DNA of 7,422 nt. Source: Actinomycetales bacterium. Its GTDB lineage: Bacteria; Actinomycetota; Actinomycetes; Mycobacteriales; Mycobacteriaceae. Of this stretch, positions 4,561-7,422 are shown in pieces (positions within the stretch are counted from its first letter, which is position 1; each line of letters begins with the position of its first letter). Both the position numbers and the translations under genes were made by a program. The notes beneath the pieces were generated by a model, which was not told the origin of the DNA, searched no databases, and saw only the letters and a program-made list of their open reading frames with translations. The DNA lies in NCBI GenBank assembly GCA_012841845.1, contig DUTZ01000338.1:1-7422 (forward strand), in the 5' to 3' direction.

Positions 4561-5540
4561 GCGGGCTGCTCCTCGTTGCTGGAGTCCTCGGCGGCGTGGC
4601 CGGTGAGGGACAGGAAGACGTCGTCGAGGCTGGGGCGCTGCAGGCCGATGTCGTCGAGCTCGATGCCGGCGGAGGTGAAGTCGCCGGCGATGACGGCCAG
4701 CGCGGACACGCCCTCCGACGGTGCGGTGAGCCGGCGGGCGTCGCGGTCCACCCGCAGGTCGGTGACGTGCTTGGCGAGGATCTGCTCGGCGGCCGGCATG
4801 TCGGTGGGCCGGGCGACGGTCACCACGAGGCTCGCGGCCCCGGAGGCGTCCTTGAGCTGCAGCGGGGTGCCGTCGGCGATCACCCGGCCGTGGTCCACCA
4901 CGATGATCCGGTCGGCCAGGTGGTCGGCCTCGTCGAGGTACTGGGTGGTGAGCAGCAGCGTGGTGCCCTCGCGGACGAGCTCGCGCAGCACGTCCCACAG
5001 CTCGATCCGGGCGCGCGGGTCGAGTCCGGTGGTGGGCTCGTCCAGGAAGAGTACGGGCGGGGCGGCCACGAGGCTCGCGGCCAGGTCGAGCCGGCGCCGC
5101 ATGCCGCCCGAGTAGCTCTTGGCCACCCGGGTGGCCGCGTCGGCGAGCGAGAACTTCTCCAGCAGCTCGTCGGCGCGGGCGCGGACCCGCTTGCGCGGCA
5201 GCCCGTAGAGGTCGCCGATGAGCTGGAGGTTCTCGCGGCCGGTGAGCAGCTCGTCGACGGTGGCCGACTGCGCGGTCAGGCCCATCGCGCGGCGCACGGC
5301 GGCGGGCTCGCGCACCACGTCGTGCCCGGCGACGCGCGCGGTGCCCGAGGTGGGCGGGCTCAGCGTGGTCATCATGCGGACCGTGGTGGTCTTGCCGGCG
5401 CCGTTGGGCCCGAGCAGGCCCAGCACGGTGCCGGTGGGGACGGCGAAGGAGATGTCGTCGACGGCGGTGAAGTCGCCGAACCTCTTGACGAGGTGATCGG
5501 CTTCGATGGCGGGGGCGTCGCCGCCCTGAGGTCTGGTCAC
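4557..5540 (-). CDS. ABC exporter ATPase, DrrA-like
   Basis: A 327-residue ATPase of the daunorubicin-resistance (DrrA) subfamily that powers the permease encoded just downstream. Walker A is GPNGAGKTT (44-52), the Q-loop Gln is Q91, the signature is YSGGMRRRLDLA (143-154), Walker B is VLFLDEPT (163-170) and the D-loop is GLDP (172-175). The switch position, normally His, is Gln200 in LLTTQYLDEAD, as I recall for DrrA proteins. The C-terminal regulatory part ends with the DrrA-type motif LQRPSLDDVFLSLTG (300-314). I chose GTG 5540 over upstream in-frame starts (GTG and TTG near 5580, ATG 5630). The family homology begins about 10 residues after it, and a promoter with a -10 box ends 6 nt before it, implying a leaderless mRNA. 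The stop overlaps the permease start by 4 bp. Substrate unknown. Confidence 0.93.
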   Translation of the reverse strand: MTRPQGGDAPAIEADHLVKRFGDFTAVDDISFAVPTGTVLGLLGPNGAGKTTTVRMMTTLSPPTSGTARVAGHDVVREPAAVRRAMGLTAQSATVDELLTGRENLQLIGDLYGLPRKRVRARADELLEKFSLADAATRVAKSYSGGMRRRLDLAASLVAAPPVLFLDEPTTGLDPRARIELWDVLRELVREGTTLLLTTQYLDEADHLADRIIVVDHGRVIADGTPLQLKDASGAASLVVTVARPTDMPAAEQILAKHVTDLRVDRDARRLTAPSEGVSALAVIAGDFTSAGIELDDIGLQRPSLDDVFLSLTGHAAEDSSNEEQPA

Positions 5541-5546
5541 CGGGAA

Positions 5547-5576
5547 ATCGTGCCGCCGCGGCGGGAGCCGAGTCAA
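5547..5576 (-). promoter_or_regulatory. Leaderless promoter of the DrrAB-like operon
   Basis: On the minus strand TTGACT (5576-5571) is a near-consensus -35, followed by an 18-bp spacer and CACGAT (5552-5547) as a weaker -10. Six nt later comes GTG 5540, so the transcript probably begins at the start codon. The spacer contains the 12-bp perfect palindrome CCGCCGCGGCGG (5564-5553), a possible operator, although GC-rich palindromes of this kind also arise by chance. Confidence 0.5.
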
Positions 5577-5603
5577 CACGGCCCCGGCCTGGTGAGGACA
5601 GGA

Positions 5604-5622
5604 CCGGTCCGCTGCGGACCGG
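5604..5622. promoter_or_regulatory. 19-bp perfect palindrome upstream of the exporter operon
   Basis: CCGGTCCGC (5604-5612) and GCGGACCGG (5614-5622) form a perfect inverted repeat around T5613. It lies 28 bp upstream of the exporter -35 box and about 150 bp upstream of the divergent lipoprotein gene. The length and the tight centre resemble a binding site for a dimeric regulator (TetR, GntR or similar). No such regulator is encoded in this window. Confidence 0.5.
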
Positions 5623-5652
5623 CCGGCCACGGTACACGTTCCGGAGACAGGT

Positions 5653-5685
5653 GGTTACCCACACTCACGGCCCGATGTGGGAACC
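5653..5685. repeat. Bulged inverted repeat ahead of the lipoprotein gene
   Basis: GGTT-A-CCCACA (5653-5663) pairs with TGTGGG-AACC (5676-5685): ten pairs, one bulged A and a 12-nt loop. An alternative, mutually exclusive stem pairs GAACC (5681-5685) with GGTTC (5693-5697). It may be a regulator site, or a leader hairpin if the lipoprotein mRNA starts upstream of it. No clear promoter for the lipoprotein is visible in 5623-5775. Confidence 0.4.
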
Positions 5686-5775
5686 TTTCCGGGGTTCGCC
5701 GCATCCGACCTTCCGTGACGCCACCTCCGGTCCCGGATCCGCCGGGCCGGGAACGTGTGGACGAGAACGGAGAAG

Positions 5776-7071
5776 ATGACGGTGAAGGCGACCACCTGGA
5801 CGATGAGGGCCGCGGCGATCGTGTGCGCGGGGACACTGCTCGTCGGCTGCACGAGCGAGGACCCGGACACCGAGGGGGCCGCCCCCGACACGAACTCCTC
5901 GAAGTCGGCCGAGTCCACCGTGGACGTCGAGGCGCTGGACACCGGCGACTACCCGACCGAGCCCGCGCCCCCGTTCGGGCTGGCGACGACCGAGGACATC
6001 CTCGACGTCGAGGGCCAGCGCATGGCCGAGTTCGTGACGATCCCGTACGAGGTGGACCCGGAACTGACCTTCGTCGACTCGAGCCCCAACGTCATCCGCA
6101 GCGCGGACGCGCTCTCGGTCCTGATCGCCACCGGCGCCGGTGACGTGGCCCGGGAGAACCGGTTCCTCTCCGGCTACTCCACACGGGCCGCCAAGACGGA
6201 GTTCCTCCGGACCCAACCGATGCACCAGATCAACCACACGATTCTGCGCTTCCAGGACCCGGAGGGCGCCGAGGCGACCGCGCGTCGACTCCACGACCAG
6301 ATGATCGCCGGCACGGACGACGAGCCCGCCCAGGAGAAGCTGACGCTCGAGGCCCACCCGGAGACGCTCGCCTCCCTTTCCAGGTACGAGGACCCCGACG
6401 CCGGAGGGCACGAGAGGTTCACCGCGTTCACTCCACACGGCGACTACGTCATCGCGACGATCGTCACCGCCCCCGAGGGTGAGACCGCGTGGCTCGCCGA
6501 GACGGCCTCGACGGCTGTGGAGCTGCAGAAGCCGCTCATCGAGCGCTTCCCGGCGGCACCGACCCGCGCCCGGAACAACGGCGAGGCACCCGACATGCCG
6601 CAGGTGGACCAGGGCCGCATCCAGATCTACGCCATCCCGGAGGACGAGGAGAACAACCCGAACGGCGACGACCGCGCGGGCTACGGTCCCCGCGGCATGG
6701 GGCACCGCTCCGGCGACCCCCGCCTCGTCGAGGTGCTCACCGAGACCGGGTCCGAGCACAACGCCGTGGGCGACTCCACCGTCTACCGCGCGAGCGACGA
6801 GGCCGGCGCGGAGAAGATCTACCAGACGGTGGTCAACTCGCTGCTCTCGCGCGGTGCGGTGGAGGAGCCGTCGCCCGAGGGGCTGCCGGTCGCGAAGTGC
6901 TACAGCGTGGCCACGCAGTACGGGGTGGAGGACCACTGCTTCCTCCGGGAGGGCCGCTACGTGGCGTCCGTCGGTGCGCTGACCGCGCTGGGCGAGGACA
7001 ACAAGCCGAGCGTGCTGCAGCGGACCTCCGCCCAGTACCTCATCCTGCAGCACGCGGACCAGAACGCCTAG
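5776..7071 (+). CDS. DUF7373-like secreted lipoprotein
   Basis: A 431-residue lipoprotein, anchored on the outer face of the cytoplasmic membrane. The signal peptide has the hydrophobic core AAAIVCAGTLLVG and a lipobox LVGC with Cys25 as the lipidated residue. A polar Asp/Ser-rich linker (26-55) follows. The body starts LDTGDYPTEPAPPFG and continues with EGQRMAEFVTIPYEVDPELTF, a pattern I associate with the mycobacterial/Gordonia DUF7373 lipoproteins. The family name is from memory and not checked. Apart from Cys25, the mature protein has only Cys375 and Cys388 (AKCYSVATQYGVEDHCF), well placed for a disulphide. The function of such proteins is unknown. Other possible starts are GTG 5755, GTG 5782 (GGAG at 5769-5772 is 9 nt before it) and ATG 5803; all keep the lipobox. 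The Hsp70-like gene follows after 53 nt and is probably co-transcribed; the 10-bp palindrome AGAGCGCTCT (7070-7079) overlaps the stop. Confidence 0.85.
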   Translation: MTVKATTWTMRAAAIVCAGTLLVGCTSEDPDTEGAAPDTNSSKSAESTVDVEALDTGDYPTEPAPPFGLATTEDILDVEGQRMAEFVTIPYEVDPELTFVDSSPNVIRSADALSVLIATGAGDVARENRFLSGYSTRAAKTEFLRTQPMHQINHTILRFQDPEGAEATARRLHDQMIAGTDDEPAQEKLTLEAHPETLASLSRYEDPDAGGHERFTAFTPHGDYVIATIVTAPEGETAWLAETASTAVELQKPLIERFPAAPTRARNNGEAPDMPQVDQGRIQIYAIPEDEENNPNGDDRAGYGPRGMGHRSGDPRLVEVLTETGSEHNAVGDSTVYRASDEAGAEKIYQTVVNSLLSRGAVEEPSPEGLPVAKCYSVATQYGVEDHCFLREGRYVASVGALTALGEDNKPSVLQRTSAQYLILQHADQNA

Positions 7072-7113
7072 AGCGCTCTGATCCCGACCGAACACCGCTC
7101 CCACCACCGACCT

Positions 7114-7118
7114 GGAGG
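7114..7118 (+). promoter_or_regulatory. Ribosome binding site that sets a TTG start
   Basis: GGAGG at 7114-7118 is a full-strength Shine-Dalgarno sequence with 6 nt to TTG 7125. It decides the start of the Hsp70-like gene. No ATG or GTG in frame lies at a sensible distance. Confidence 0.8.
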
Positions 7119-7124
7119 CCCTCG

Positions 7125-7422
7125 TTGTCCCCCCGAGACTGGACTCTCGCCATCGACTTCGGCACGTCCAACACCGCCGCCGCGCACACCGGCCCGGTGA
7201 GCGGAGCGGTCGAGACGCTGCAGCTCGGCCACAACCGGACCACCATGTCCTCGGCGGTGTTCGTCGAGTCCCCGGATCACGTGGACGTGGGCGACGTGGC
7301 CGCCAACAAGGCGGAGGCGAACCCGGCCGGGTTCGTCCCCTCGCCGAAGCGGTCGATCTCGCAGGGCGTCGTGCACGCCAACGGATACGACGTGCCCGCC
7401 TCCGTGCCGGTCGCCGCGGTGC
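7125..7422 (+). CDS. Hsp70-family protein, N-terminal part (runs off the window)
   Basis: The first 99 residues of an Hsp70/actin-fold ATPase. It starts at TTG, read as Met (MSPRDWTLAIDFGTSNTAAA). The phosphate-1 loop of the fold is LAIDFGTSNTAAA (8-20), equivalent to IDLGTTNS of DnaK. MSSAVFVESPD (about 45-55) matches the DnaK PSVVAF strand, and VGDVAANKAEANPAGFVPSPKRSI matches the VGxxAkxxaxxxPxxtixsiKR segment with its Lys-Arg. It is clearly not DnaK itself: the N-terminus diverges and no grpE or dnaJ is nearby. It belongs to the divergent actinobacterial Hsp70-like proteins whose C-termini often differ from the chaperone substrate domain. Its place directly after a lipoprotein gene suggests a joint, perhaps envelope-linked, role. 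The gene continues beyond base 7422. Confidence 0.88.
   Translation, partial: MSPRDWTLAIDFGTSNTAAAHTGPVSGAVETLQLGHNRTTMSSAVFVESPDHVDVGDVAANKAEANPAGFVPSPKRSISQGVVHANGYDVPASVPVAAV

Noticed and set aside
2956..5115. 719-codon plus-strand frame opposite the flavin reductase and ABC genes
   Set aside because: Low-complexity His/Asp/Gly/Arg composition typical of antisense frames in GC-rich DNA. The minus-strand genes have clear family motifs.
5580..5630. Longer ATPase start at ATG 5630 or GTG/TTG near 5580
   Set aside because: The added residues show no homology to the family, no ribosome site precedes these codons, and the promoter at 5547-5576 lies downstream of them.
5679..5706. GGGAAC as an ECF (SigE/SigH-type) -35 box for the lipoprotein gene
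   Set aside because: No CGTT- or GTT-type -10 occurs 15-18 nt downstream, where the sequence reads around GCATCCGAC.
5665..7107. 480-codon minus-strand frame opposite the lipoprotein gene
   Set aside because: Arg/Gly/Val/Leu-rich antisense shadow. The plus-strand frame has a signal peptide, lipobox and natural composition.

Overview
The window is very GC-rich, with G or C at almost every third codon position. It has GTG and TTG starts, several promoters of the TANNNT type placed 6-7 nt before a start codon (leaderless transcripts), and a DUF7373-type lipoprotein. Together these point to an actinobacterium of the order Mycobacteriales (Dietzia, Gordonia or Rhodococcus-like). The genus is an inference.

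Layout, left to right. Bases 1-177 hold the promoter of the first gene and perhaps the very start of a divergent secreted protein. Two plus-strand lipid-metabolism genes follow, each apparently leaderless: an acyl-CoA dehydrogenase of the LCAD/isovaleryl-CoA type (178-1341) and a DUF4442 hotdog-fold protein, probably an acyl-CoA thioesterase (1422-1922). Stem-loops follow both. Next is a small plus-strand operon (2139-2947) of a four-helix membrane protein and a 106-residue winged-helix regulator. It is driven by a promoter with a 17-bp spacer, overlaid by two near-identical 15-bp palindromes of the form TTTCC-N5-GGAAA. This looks like an autoregulated membrane-protein/repressor pair and is the best candidate here for an undescribed small system.

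A convergent gap (2948-3075) is full of short repeats and hairpins. On the minus strand lie a flavin-reductase-like FMN-binding protein (3076-3594) and, upstream of it, a two-gene DrrAB-type ABC exporter: permease (3700-4560) and ATPase (4557-5540), joined by a 4-bp ATGA overlap. The ATPase appears to start at a leaderless GTG downstream of a TTGACT/CACGAT promoter.

The divergent gap 5541-5775 contains a 19-bp perfect palindrome and a second, larger inverted repeat. To the right a plus-strand pair begins: a DUF7373-like lipoprotein (5776-7071) and the first 99 codons of an Hsp70-family protein that starts at TTG 7125 behind a strong GGAGG ribosome site. The Hsp70-like gene runs off the right edge. 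No tRNA, rRNA, CRISPR array, transposase or phage gene was seen.
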